Part shown: one piece after another, positions 24,019 to 31,992 of the stretch | How positions within the stretch are numbered: the stretch's first letter is position 1 | Layout of the letters: each line of letters opens with the position of its first letter | The notes under the pieces: generated by a model | Database searches by the model: none | Told to the model about the DNA's origin: nothing | What the model saw: the letters and a program-made list of their open reading frames with translations, nothing else | Assembly (NCBI RefSeq): GCF_900769625.1 | Contig: NZ_CAAGHK010000078.1 | Coordinates: 1-35,613 of the forward strand | DNA from: an uncultured Clostridium sp. | Lineage (GTDB): Bacteria > Bacillota > Clostridia > Clostridiales > Clostridiaceae | Direction of reading: 5' to 3' | DNA length: 35,613 bases | Program-made: the position numbers and the translations under genes

Positions 24019-25401
24019 TTACAGATAATTATCTTCATTAATCTTTTGATAAGCCATATCAAGAAGCTTTTCTCTTGAATTCAAGTCATTATCTCCAATC
24101 ACCCTTTCTAAGAGATAATGTAAGACTGATCCTACCTGTCTGCCATCTTTTATACCAATCTCAATCAAATCTCTTCCATTAATCTTCAAGTTTTTCATAG
24201 AAAAGCATTCGTTTTTTGATATAATTTGTTCATACTCCTTATTAATAATATTGATTTTTGTAATCTCATCTTTTTTACTTTTAAATTCATCAGTATTTAT
24301 ATCTGCAAGTTTAACCTTAAGAATGCCTTCAAACAACTCCTTTCCTATGTAGTTTAAAAGTATTTTTATGTCTGCTTTATCTTTCAGAATAACATGATGA
24401 TATAATATCAATGTTTTAACTTTATTAATAGTATCATTATCATATTTAAGATTTTTCAATATTTTTTCTGCAATATAAGCTGAAGATAGACTATGACCTT
24501 TTGTGTCTTCATATTCATTAATAATTACCTTCATTACACTTTTATTTTTTTCTTCAATAGAAGGCAAATCAACATCCACTCTGCTTATATCATGTAAAAG
24601 CATGGCAAGTCTTAAATAAAGCTCTCCTTCAATATTGCATGATGACATTATGAGATGATTATAGAGATCATAACTGCCACCTTCTACATTAATAGAGCAT
24701 TCATATGTTTTTTCGAGTTCATCTGACACATATGGAAGAAGTCTGCATTGATGGAGATAATCTATTCCTTCAGGATTTTTTAGAATAATCTTATTGAATT
24801 CTTCTCTTATTCTTTCTTTTGATATATTCTCTATACTGCTGCCAAGAATTTTAATAGTTTTCAAAATACTTTCATCTAATTCAAAATCAAGCTGAACTGC
24901 AAATCTCAACGCTCTCAGCATTCTTAATGCATCTTCCTTAAATCGCTTTTCTGGATTACCAACTGTTCTGATAATTCTATTATTTAAATCCGCTATTCCA
25001 TTGAAATAGTCAACTAAGCCATTTTTTTTATTGTATGCCATAGCATTTATAGTAAAATCTCTTCTTGATAAATCTTCTTTAATGTTATTTACAAATTCCA
25101 CACTTTCAGGATGCCTGCTGTCTTGATACTCGCCATCATTCCTGTAAGTTGTTACTTCATACTGTTCCTTGTTAATGACAACTGTCACTGTACCATGCTT
25201 AATTCCAGTAAGTATGACCTTATCAAATAACGAAGCAACGACATCCGGTTTTGCATTAGTAGTAATATCATAATCATTGGGCTCTCTGTTCAATATAAGA
25301 TCCCTCACACATCCGCCTACCATATATCCTTCATAACCGTTTTCATATAAAGTATCTAAAATATACTGAACATCATCAGGCACTTCGAAATTATAATTCA
25401 T
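24019..25401 (-). CDS. cca: CCA-adding tRNA nucleotidyltransferase (with HD domain)
   Basis: 460 residues from ATG 25401 (GGTGA 5 nt upstream). It adds or repairs the 3'-CCA end of tRNA. Class II nucleotidyltransferase head: YMVGGCVRDLILNREPNDYDITTNA (GGCVRD 29-34; catalytic DYD 43-45), then TVTVVINKEQYEVTTYR and SRRDFTINAMAYN. The neck binds the ATP/CTP selector region KEDALRMLRALRFA. An HD-type domain follows (LRLAMLLHDISRVD, KGHSLSSAYIAEKIL). An upstream in-frame TTG (25431) is rejected because it lies in the terminator of the preceding gene. Housekeeping gene, apparently transcribed alone. Confidence 0.93.
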   Translation of the reverse strand: MNYNFEVPDDVQYILDTLYENGYEGYMVGGCVRDLILNREPNDYDITTNAKPDVVASLFDKVILTGIKHGTVTVVINKEQYEVTTYRNDGEYQDSRHPESVEFVNNIKEDLSRRDFTINAMAYNKKNGLVDYFNGIADLNNRIIRTVGNPEKRFKEDALRMLRALRFAVQLDFELDESILKTIKILGSSIENISKERIREEFNKIILKNPEGIDYLHQCRLLPYVSDELEKTYECSINVEGGSYDLYNHLIMSSCNIEGELYLRLAMLLHDISRVDVDLPSIEEKNKSVMKVIINEYEDTKGHSLSSAYIAEKILKNLKYDNDTINKVKTLILYHHVILKDKADIKILLNYIGKELFEGILKVKLADINTDEFKSKKDEITKINIINKEYEQIISKNECFSMKNLKINGRDLIEIGIKDGRQVGSVLHYLLERVIGDNDLNSREKLLDMAYQKINEDNYL

Positions 25402-25427
25402 ACTTTCACCACTTTTCCACACATTAT

Positions 25428-25474
25428 TCAAAAAGGCCTTAAAGCAACTTAGTATAAAGTAACTTTAAAACCTT
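25428..25474 (-). terminator. Rho-independent terminator after the RpiR-family gene
   Basis: On the minus strand AAGGTTTTAAAG pairs with CTTTAAGGCCTT (two G-U pairs), followed by TTTTTG. It is about 20 nt after the RpiR-family stop codon. Confidence 0.7.
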
Positions 25475-25492
25475 GAGTAAATTCTATATTAA

Positions 25493-26389
25493 TTAATCAT
25501 CAGCTACATTCTTATTGTTTATTGAATATACGTTGTAATTCTTCCATATCTGTTCAAGGTTAGAAAATACATCCGAGATATTTTCCTTTTCTCTCATTCC
25601 AACTGCTATTATTAAAGCATTGATAACTGAAAGAGGTGCAACAAGCGAATCTACAAATGATGCCATATTACTCTGAGCAATTAATGTATAATCAGCTTTT
25701 GTTGCGAGTGGTGATAAAAGACTGTCCGTAAGAGCAACAACCTTTGCCCCTCTGTCCTGTGAGAATTCTAAAGCATCAATAGTCTTTGCTGCATATCTTG
25801 GGAAACCTATTCCAATAACAAGATCGCCTTCACCAACATTAATCATCTGTTCAAATACATCAGAAATTCCATAACTGACAACTTTAACATTCTGAAGAAT
25901 TATATTTAGATAGAATCCTAAAAATTCAGCAAGAGCTGTTGAACTTCTAAGTCCAATTATATATATTCTTTTTGCTTCAAAAATGTTCTGCACTACATCC
26001 TGGAATGTATTCTGATTTATTTTTTCTAATGTAGCTCTTATATTTTCCATATCTGCTTTTAATACACCTTTAAGCGCATCACCATCTGAAAAATAATCAT
26101 TTCTCAGTTCAAGTCTCTGTACTGTTGTAAGTTTATTCTTAATAAGTTCCTGAAGTGCCTTCTGAAGTTTTGGATATCCAGAAAAACCAACTTCAATCGC
26201 AAATCTTACAACTGTAGATTCAGATACACCTACTGCATTACCAAGCTTTGCTGCTGTCATGAATGCTGCTTTATCGTAATTTTTTAATATGTACTCTGCA
26301 ATTAGCTTCTGGCCTTTACTAAGTCTGATAAACTTTCCTTGAATTAATCTCATTAAATCTTTACTGTTTTCATTATTTAAATCGTCCAT
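25493..26389 (-). CDS. RpiR/MurR-family transcription regulator (HTH + SIS)
   Basis: 298 residues. The N-terminal HTH_6 domain (about 10-85: LSKGQKLIAEYILKNYDKAA, KLGNAVGVSESTVVRFAIEVGF) binds DNA. The SIS domain (about 125-260: AKRIYIIGLRSSTALAEFLG, GEGDLVIGIGFPRYAAKTI) binds a phosphosugar or amino-sugar phosphate. Family members control sugar-phosphate and MurNAc use. No sugar operon is adjacent, so the target is unknown. The ATG at 26389 has AGGAAGG 6 nt upstream. Confidence 0.92.
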   Translation of the reverse strand: MDDLNNENSKDLMRLIQGKFIRLSKGQKLIAEYILKNYDKAAFMTAAKLGNAVGVSESTVVRFAIEVGFSGYPKLQKALQELIKNKLTTVQRLELRNDYFSDGDALKGVLKADMENIRATLEKINQNTFQDVVQNIFEAKRIYIIGLRSSTALAEFLGFYLNIILQNVKVVSYGISDVFEQMINVGEGDLVIGIGFPRYAAKTIDALEFSQDRGAKVVALTDSLLSPLATKADYTLIAQSNMASFVDSLVAPLSVINALIIAVGMREKENISDVFSNLEQIWKNYNVYSINNKNVADD

Positions 26390-26559
26390 AATCTGCCTTC
26401 CTAATACTTAATTGAATACTTATATTTTAATTCTATCATTATAATTCAAAATATTCAATAAAATAAGCTCTTTTTCCATTTTTATATTGATTATCTGCAA
26501 GTTTCTATTTTTTTACTTTCATTTAAACTAAAATTGACCTATATTTTGTTTATTATTAT

Positions 26560-27276
26560 TTATAATGACGCTAAATACTTCATTTCTTCAGCATTTAATT
26601 CTCTATATTCACCTTTTTTCAGCTGTCCAAGTCTTATGTGTCCAACTGAAACTCTCTTTAATGAAACAACATCATGACCCAAAGCAGCACACATTTTTCT
26701 TATCTGTCTGTTTTTTCCTTCATGGATACACACTTCAATGGTAGAAATATCTCTTCTATGGCTGTAATCAAGCATTTTTAATTTTGCAGGCGCTGTTATA
26801 TATCCGCCGATATCAATACCATTTTCAAATTGTTCTTTATCATCAAGTGAAACCTCACCCTTTACAACCGCCACATATTTTTTATCCAGTTCAACTCGCG
26901 GATGAATTATTTTATTATAAAGATCTCCATCATTAGTAAGAATAATCAGACCGCTGCTGTCATAATCAAGTCTGCCGATTGGAAATATTCTTTCTTCTGT
27001 CTTGACAATATCAATGACTGTCTTTCTTCCTTTTTCATCCTTAACTGATGTTATAACATCTTCTGGCTTGTTAAGCATTATGTATACTTTTCTTTCTTCT
27101 TTAGTAATAACACTTCCATTATATTCAACTATATCTTTTGCTTGGTCCACCTTGCATCCTAATTCATCAATAACAATACCATTTACCTTTACTTTTCCCG
27201 CAAGTATAAGTTCTTCACATTTTCTTCTCGATGCCACTCCACAGCCTGCCATATACTTTTGTAATCTTTCTTCCAT
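26560..27276 (-). CDS. rluB: 23S/16S rRNA pseudouridine synthase (RluB/RsuA family)
   Basis: 238 residues. The N-terminal S4 RNA-binding domain (1-60: RLQKYMAGCGVASRRKCEELI) is followed by the catalytic domain with FPIGRLDYDSSGLIILTNDG (catalytic D104) and the C-terminal motif EGKNRQIRKMCAALGHDVVSLKRV. It isomerises a uridine of large or small subunit rRNA; RluB rather than RsuA is suggested by wording, and the target base is not deducible. The ATG has AAGGAG 6 nt upstream. No terminator is evident downstream. Confidence 0.88.
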   Translation of the reverse strand: MEERLQKYMAGCGVASRRKCEELILAGKVKVNGIVIDELGCKVDQAKDIVEYNGSVITKEERKVYIMLNKPEDVITSVKDEKGRKTVIDIVKTEERIFPIGRLDYDSSGLIILTNDGDLYNKIIHPRVELDKKYVAVVKGEVSLDDKEQFENGIDIGGYITAPAKLKMLDYSHRRDISTIEVCIHEGKNRQIRKMCAALGHDVVSLKRVSVGHIRLGQLKKGEYRELNAEEMKYLASL

Positions 27277-27462
27277 TATTTTCTCCTTAATTATAACTAT
27301 TTATAATGCAATAAATAAAAATATATTTCATAATTTATTCATTGTAATAATTCTTAGTTTATTTTCTTTCAATATTTATTATATTATTATAATCAGATTT
27401 ATCAATCTATAATCAAAAATTATTGTCTGAAGAGTTTATTCATAATCAATATATAATTTAAG

Positions 27463-27497
27463 AAAGCTGACTTTTGTAAATACAAAAATCAGCTTTT
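27463..27497 (-). terminator. Rho-independent terminator after trkH
   Basis: AAAGCTGA and TTTTGTA pair with TACAAAA and TCAGCTTT (one wobble), 5-nt loop, about 20 nt after the trkH stop. Confidence 0.8.
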
Positions 27498-27516
27498 CAG
27501 ACACAATATGAAATTT

Positions 27517-28965
27517 TTAATGATTTTTTCTCCAGATTGAAGGACTGAACATAATCAGCATCGGATATATTTCTAATCTGCCTGCAAGCATACAGAAAGA
27601 AAGTATTATCTTGCTTAATGGCGAAAATGCTGAAAAGTTTCCAGCAGGCCCTACCATTTCAAGTCCTGGTCCTATATTGCTCATTGTTGTAATTACAGAT
27701 GTAACTGTTGTTAAAACATCAAAATTATCAAATGAAATTATAAAAATTGCAATGAGACTTATTATTATGTATGAACCTATAAATAGGAATACTCCATGAA
27801 TTATGTCTTCATCAACTGTTTTCCCGTCTATTCTCACACTGTTTACTCTCTTTGGATGTACAATCTTGTTGATTTCTCTTTTTATAGCCTTAAGCATAAT
27901 GACAACTCTGACTGTCTTTATTCCTCCACCAGTAGAACCTGCCATTGCACCGACAAACATCAGCATAATGATAATAATTTTGCTAAATGTCGGCCAGAAG
28001 TTAAAATCTACTGTTGCAAATCCTGTTGAAGTAACTATTGATGATACCTGAAATGCAGACTGCCTGATTGATAACTTTAAATCCCCGTTGTTTAAATTAA
28101 GTATATTAATTGTTATAAATATAAAGGCTGCCAAAATAATTAATAAATAATACCTTAATTCTTCATTTTTAAAGAATCCCTTAAAATTGCCTTTTATAAC
28201 CTGAAAATATAAAGCAAAGTTTATTCCAAATATAAGCATAAAAATTGTAATTATCCACTCAATTGCCGGACTGTTAAATGCAGCAACACTTGCATTCATA
28301 TTTGAAAATCCACCTGTTCCGGCAGTTCCCATAGCATGTATTACAGCATCATAAAGATTCATTCCTGCAAACATTAAAAAAATACCTTCGATTACTGTCA
28401 AAGCAAAGTATATCAGATAAAGAATCTTGGCTGTTTCTTTTATTTTAGGAACTATTTTTCCTGGTGATGGTCCTGGACTTTCTGCCTTTAAAAGATGAAT
28501 TGAATTATTACCCATTGATGGTATTAATGCCAGCATGAATATAAGAAATCCCATTCCTCCTATCCAGTGAGTAAAGCTTCTCCAGAACAATATCCCCTTT
28601 GGCAGCCCTTCAATAGTTGTCAGTAACGTTGCACCAGTTGTTGTGAAACCAGATACAGTTTCAAAAAAGGCATCAACGAAATTAGGTATTGCTCCACTAA
28701 ATACAAATGGAAGTGCACCAATTGCAGAAATTATAATCCAGGCAAATCCAACAATCAGAAAACCTTCTTTTGCATAGATAGCTTTTTTTTCAGATTTTAT
28801 TCTGCTAAGCATATATCCAATTGGTGCTCCTATTATTATTGTCAATAAAAATGACATAGCATCCCCGTCTCCATAATACATAGATATCAATAATGGAATT
28901 AGCAGCAATGCTGACATATACTTGACTACATTCCCGAGAATACTTAATATTACTCTATAATTCAT
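27517..28965 (-). CDS. trkH: Trk/Ktr-type K+ uptake channel subunit TrkH
   Basis: 482 residues, about ten membrane spans. It conducts K+ (with Na+ or H+) under control of the NAD-binding TrkA subunit. The four filter-loop repeats are visible: SGFTTTGATL, GTAGTGGFSNM, STGFATVDFN and TTMSNIGPGLEM. The start ATG at 28965 has GGAGGTGG upstream (within the end of trkA). The longer frame to 28986 is rejected. Its first 11 bp overlap the end of trkA, indicating translational coupling. It is closed by the terminator at 27463-27497. Confidence 0.93.
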   Translation of the reverse strand: MNYRVILSILGNVVKYMSALLLIPLLISMYYGDGDAMSFLLTIIIGAPIGYMLSRIKSEKKAIYAKEGFLIVGFAWIIISAIGALPFVFSGAIPNFVDAFFETVSGFTTTGATLLTTIEGLPKGILFWRSFTHWIGGMGFLIFMLALIPSMGNNSIHLLKAESPGPSPGKIVPKIKETAKILYLIYFALTVIEGIFLMFAGMNLYDAVIHAMGTAGTGGFSNMNASVAAFNSPAIEWIITIFMLIFGINFALYFQVIKGNFKGFFKNEELRYYLLIILAAFIFITINILNLNNGDLKLSIRQSAFQVSSIVTSTGFATVDFNFWPTFSKIIIIMLMFVGAMAGSTGGGIKTVRVVIMLKAIKREINKIVHPKRVNSVRIDGKTVDEDIIHGVFLFIGSYIIISLIAIFIISFDNFDVLTTVTSVITTMSNIGPGLEMVGPAGNFSAFSPLSKIILSFCMLAGRLEIYPMLIMFSPSIWRKNH

Positions 28966-30331
28966 TCTTTTTGCCACCTCCGACAAATATGCCGCTTAAG
29001 CTTAAAAGATTTGCGTTCTTTGTAACAACAACAACTCTGTCATGTGGCTTCAAAATATCATCACCGCTAGGTATTATAGTCTTGTTATCTCTTACGATTG
29101 TTGCTATAAGACTATCATGCCTGAAATTGAGATTTTTAAGCTTTGTATTTATATACTGAGTATTGTCTTTTACAATAAATTCAATTGCTTCAGCATTTTC
29201 ATTACAAATCTTATATACATTTTCTATTGGACATTTCTTTCTATTTTTAAGTGTTCTTACATATTTTATTATTTTATTTGCAGTAACTGACTTAGGATTT
29301 ATAGTTGAATTAATTCCTATTGTCTTTGCAATTTCATTATAATTGTCTCTTGTTACCTTAGTTATAATATTTTTTACGCCATTCTTAGCTGCAAAAAGGG
29401 AAGCTATTAAATTATCTTCATCTCTTCCAGTAAGTGTTATAAAGCTGTCTACTTCCTCAAGACTTTCAGATAACAACAACTCCTGATCAAGTCCATCGCC
29501 ATTTATTATAACTGAATTTGGCAGCAGTTCTGTCAATTCCTCACATTTATCCATGTCATTTTCAATTAATTTACAGTGTACTCCTGCTTCACCGACAATC
29601 TTTGCAAGATAATATCCGATTCTTCCTCCACCTATTATCATGGTACTTCTTACTTTCTTTCTGTATTTTCCGAATCTCTTGAATATTTCCTGTATATGCT
29701 TATGTTCACCAATTACATATACACGGTCATTCTTTTGGAAAATATAATCGCCTTTAGGAATTATCATTTCGCCATTTCTTTCTATACCACAGAAAAGTAC
29801 ATTTCCTCTTAAATATCCAAGTTCAGAAATTTTCTGGTTTTCAAGACCTGTATCATCAGAAATATCGAACCCGACCATATTCACTTTTCCATGTGCAAAG
29901 TTATCAATACTGCATACAGACGGATATTTAATTAATTTTGATATCTCACCAGCAGCTGCCTTTTCTGGATTAATAATAAGATCAATTCCTACTGCTTCTG
30001 TAAGCAGTGTAATATCTTCATCATAACCTGGATTTCTTACCCTTGCCACTGTATGTTTTGCACCAAGCTTTTTACCTGCCAATGCACAGAGCATATTCAG
30101 TTCATCGCTGGTAGTAACAGTAATCAGAAGATCTGCCTCTTCTATTCCTGCCTCATTAAGTACCCTTAAACTTGTGCAGTTCCCTTTTACACACATTACA
30201 TCTAAATTATTATTTATTCGCTCTAAGGCAGGCATTTTATTATCAATAATTGTAACATTATCATTTCCTGTGGAAAGATTCTTTGCTATTGCATAGCCAA
30301 CTTTACCTGCACCAACTATAATAATATTCAT
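28955..30331 (-). CDS. trkA: Trk system regulatory subunit TrkA (two RCK domains)
   Basis: 458 residues, cytoplasmic. Two tandem RCK units, each with a Rossmann NAD-binding fold (IIIVGAGKVGYAIA, 4-17; IIGGGRIGYYLA, about 232-243) and a TrkA_C domain (ISELGYLRGNVLFCGIE; LKNLNFRHDSLIATIV). It gates TrkH in response to NAD(H)/ATP-type ligands. ATG 30331 is preceded by AAGGAG 7 nt upstream. No c-di-AMP or other riboswitch motif was recognised in the 370-bp upstream region. Confidence 0.94.
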   Translation of the reverse strand: MNIIIVGAGKVGYAIAKNLSTGNDNVTIIDNKMPALERINNNLDVMCVKGNCTSLRVLNEAGIEEADLLITVTTSDELNMLCALAGKKLGAKHTVARVRNPGYDEDITLLTEAVGIDLIINPEKAAAGEISKLIKYPSVCSIDNFAHGKVNMVGFDISDDTGLENQKISELGYLRGNVLFCGIERNGEMIIPKGDYIFQKNDRVYVIGEHKHIQEIFKRFGKYRKKVRSTMIIGGGRIGYYLAKIVGEAGVHCKLIENDMDKCEELTELLPNSVIINGDGLDQELLLSESLEEVDSFITLTGRDEDNLIASLFAAKNGVKNIITKVTRDNYNEIAKTIGINSTINPKSVTANKIIKYVRTLKNRKKCPIENVYKICNENAEAIEFIVKDNTQYINTKLKNLNFRHDSLIATIVRDNKTIIPSGDDILKPHDRVVVVTKNANLLSLSGIFVGGGKKNEL

Positions 30332-30703
30332 TTATTTTCTCCTTGTATTTTCTGTCAACTTTAAAATTTCACACTACAATTATACATTAAGTAATCACTA
30401 TCTTAAAGATATTCTTTGTATTAAAAGCTTAATTTATTTATTTTTATCAAAAATTTAATTAAGTATTGCTATTAAGTCATTTTAATTGCTTTATTATACA
30501 TATATGGCTGTTTATACTTCTAAATACTGTTTAATTAACAGCTTATATTATAATCAGGTGCTTGCTTAATTATTTTTTTATATATTATCTATCAACTATT
30601 ATACAAAGCTACTCACCATATTGATATATTCAATTCCTAAATTTTGTAGAATTTATATTTTTTAATGCATAGTATATAAAAAATAATAAATTACAGGTAT
30701 TAA
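30332..30703. other. 372-bp divergent region (trkA / kinase-like gene)
   Basis: AT-rich spacer. The minus side has a TATAAT-like box about 50 nt before trkA (TATAAT, -35 poor). A short 15-bp dyad (CTGTTTAATTAACAG, 30527-30541) is the only symmetry of note. No riboswitch, terminator or ORF is supported. Confidence 0.35.
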
Positions 30704-31288
30704 ATGAGATACGTCTTAGATATAAAGGAATGTAAATTTCTCGGTAAAGGTCACGAAGGTGCCGTTTATCTGACACCAGAAGGTTATGCACTAAAGATCT
30801 TCTATAAGAAGAGAAAGGCAAGAGATGAAGTATCAATACTAGAACTGGTTAAAGAAAGCAGATTTTTCCCAAAGGTTATTTTTATTGCCGGCAATATGAT
30901 TCTCAGAGAATATGTCGAAGGTACCACACTTAATGATTATCTTAAGAAAAACGGCCTTTCTTATAATTTATCATGTGAAATAATTGACCTGGTAGAAGAC
31001 TTCAAGAAAATGAAATTCACAAGGTTAAACATCAGAAATGCACATATATTTGTTGATGATAACGAAAAGATAAAAGTCATCGATCCACGAAAAATTTTTA
31101 GCAAAAATACACCATACCCAAAAGATATAATAAAAATTCTTGTAAATCTCAATCTCTTTGATGATTTTATGAAAAATGTCACCGCATACAGACCCGATCT
31201 TCTTCAATATTATGCAGATGGCTATAATTATTATGTGTATATGTCAAAAAAGAGCATGCATATTGAAATGCATGCTGAAATATCCTGA
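30704..31288 (+). CDS. Small kinase-fold protein with degenerate catalytic loop
   Basis: 194 residues resembling the small clostridial Ser/Thr-kinase-like family: glycine-rich loop FLGKGHEGAVYL (12-23), ATP-binding lysine in YALKIF (K31), hinge REYVEGTTLNDYL (68-80), catalytic-loop region TRLNIRNAHIFV (106-117) and metal-binding region KVIDPRK (D127). Relatives as I know them have Asp where this protein has Asn109 (RLD...HIFV becomes RLN...HIFV). That suggests a weak or inactive kinase. The ATG has only a weak SD (AGG). Monocistronic, followed by a good terminator; no clear partner. Confidence 0.65.
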   Translation: MRYVLDIKECKFLGKGHEGAVYLTPEGYALKIFYKKRKARDEVSILELVKESRFFPKVIFIAGNMILREYVEGTTLNDYLKKNGLSYNLSCEIIDLVEDFKKMKFTRLNIRNAHIFVDDNEKIKVIDPRKIFSKNTPYPKDIIKILVNLNLFDDFMKNVTAYRPDLLQYYADGYNYYVYMSKKSMHIEMHAEIS

Positions 31289-31294
31289 AAGCAT

Positions 31295-31338
31295 AAAAAT
31301 GAATGAACATGACCTATTGTTATGTTCATTCATTTTTT
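31295..31338. terminator. Bidirectional terminator
   Basis: AAAAATGAATGAACAT pairs perfectly with ATGTTCATTCATTTTT around an 11-nt loop. T-runs on both strands; it serves the kinase-like gene (plus) and the unknown gene at 31345-31662 (minus). Confidence 0.88.
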
Positions 31339-31344
31339 TAGCTG

Positions 31345-31662
31345 TTAGTAATTTTTAAAAGTAGTTATGTTGATTATTTCATTCTGGAATGCTTTTAATA
31401 ATGCTTTTTCTAAAACCTTCTCAGTATCAAAATTTTCAACATCCTTACATTCTGCAAAAACCTTGTTTAATACTCCATTAGCATTTGTATAAGTCAATGT
31501 TACATATGGTTTTTCATATTTAACATCAACAATCTTTAATCCCCATGCAATCTGTGCGTAATCTCCATCTACAGTCAAATGAGTAAGTCCCGCTAACTTT
31601 TCACTTTCCTTGTTTGGATCATTTACTAATATAAGTTCATCTCCTACTTTATACTTTGACAT
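31345..31662 (-). CDS. Small cytoplasmic protein of unknown function
   Basis: 105 residues without signal peptide or membrane span. The N-terminal part begins SKYKVGDELILVNDPNKESE, reminiscent of short SH3-like barrel starts, with later beta strands (YVTLTYTNANGVL) and a C-terminal helix (TEKVLEKALLKAFQNEI). The ATG at 31662 has GGAGGG 5 nt upstream. A 9-bp dyad lies 30 nt upstream. I do not recognise the family. Confidence 0.7.
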   Translation of the reverse strand: MSKYKVGDELILVNDPNKESEKLAGLTHLTVDGDYAQIAWGLKIVDVKYEKPYVTLTYTNANGVLNKVFAECKDVENFDTEKVLEKALLKAFQNEIINITTFKNY

Positions 31663-31691
31663 AATATCCCTCCATTAGTATTCTAAACGAT

Positions 31692-31715
31692 ATATATCAT
31701 AAAAATATGATATAT
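31692..31715. promoter_or_regulatory. Dyad symmetry upstream of the unknown gene
   Basis: ATATATCAT (31692-31700) and ATGATATAT (31707-31715) flank a 6-nt centre. The position, 30 nt before the start of the 31345-31662 gene, suits an operator or leader hairpin. AT-only symmetry is common here, so this is weak. Confidence 0.3.
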
Positions 31716-31904
31716 TTATAATTTAACACAAAGGACTATTTTTATCCATATTATTTCATATTAATACAATATTTTTTATTTTCTAATAATTCATACTACT
31801 CTTTTCATAATAATATATTCCGATTAATACTGGACTATTACGTTAATATCCTTAGAGGATTTTTAAATTCTATGTAAAATATTTATTAGAACTTATATAA
31901 TAGA

Positions 31905-31942
31905 AAAATACCTGCATGACATGGCAGTCACCCAGGTATTTT
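31905..31942 (-). terminator. Rho-independent terminator after the P-type ATPase
   Basis: AAAATACCTG and CAGGTATTTT form the outer stem, with TGAC/GTCA pairing inside. On the minus strand it is followed by TCTATTATAT. It begins about 50 nt past the stop codon. Confidence 0.8.
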
Positions 31943-31992
31943 CTTATTTTATATGCTCATAATTCATTAAAAATAAAACTACCACTGTTGAA

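Noticed and set aside
25402..25431. Longer Cca start at TTG 25431
   Set aside because: It overlaps the U-tract of the terminator of the upstream gene; ATG 25401 has an SD and the family's normal N-terminus.
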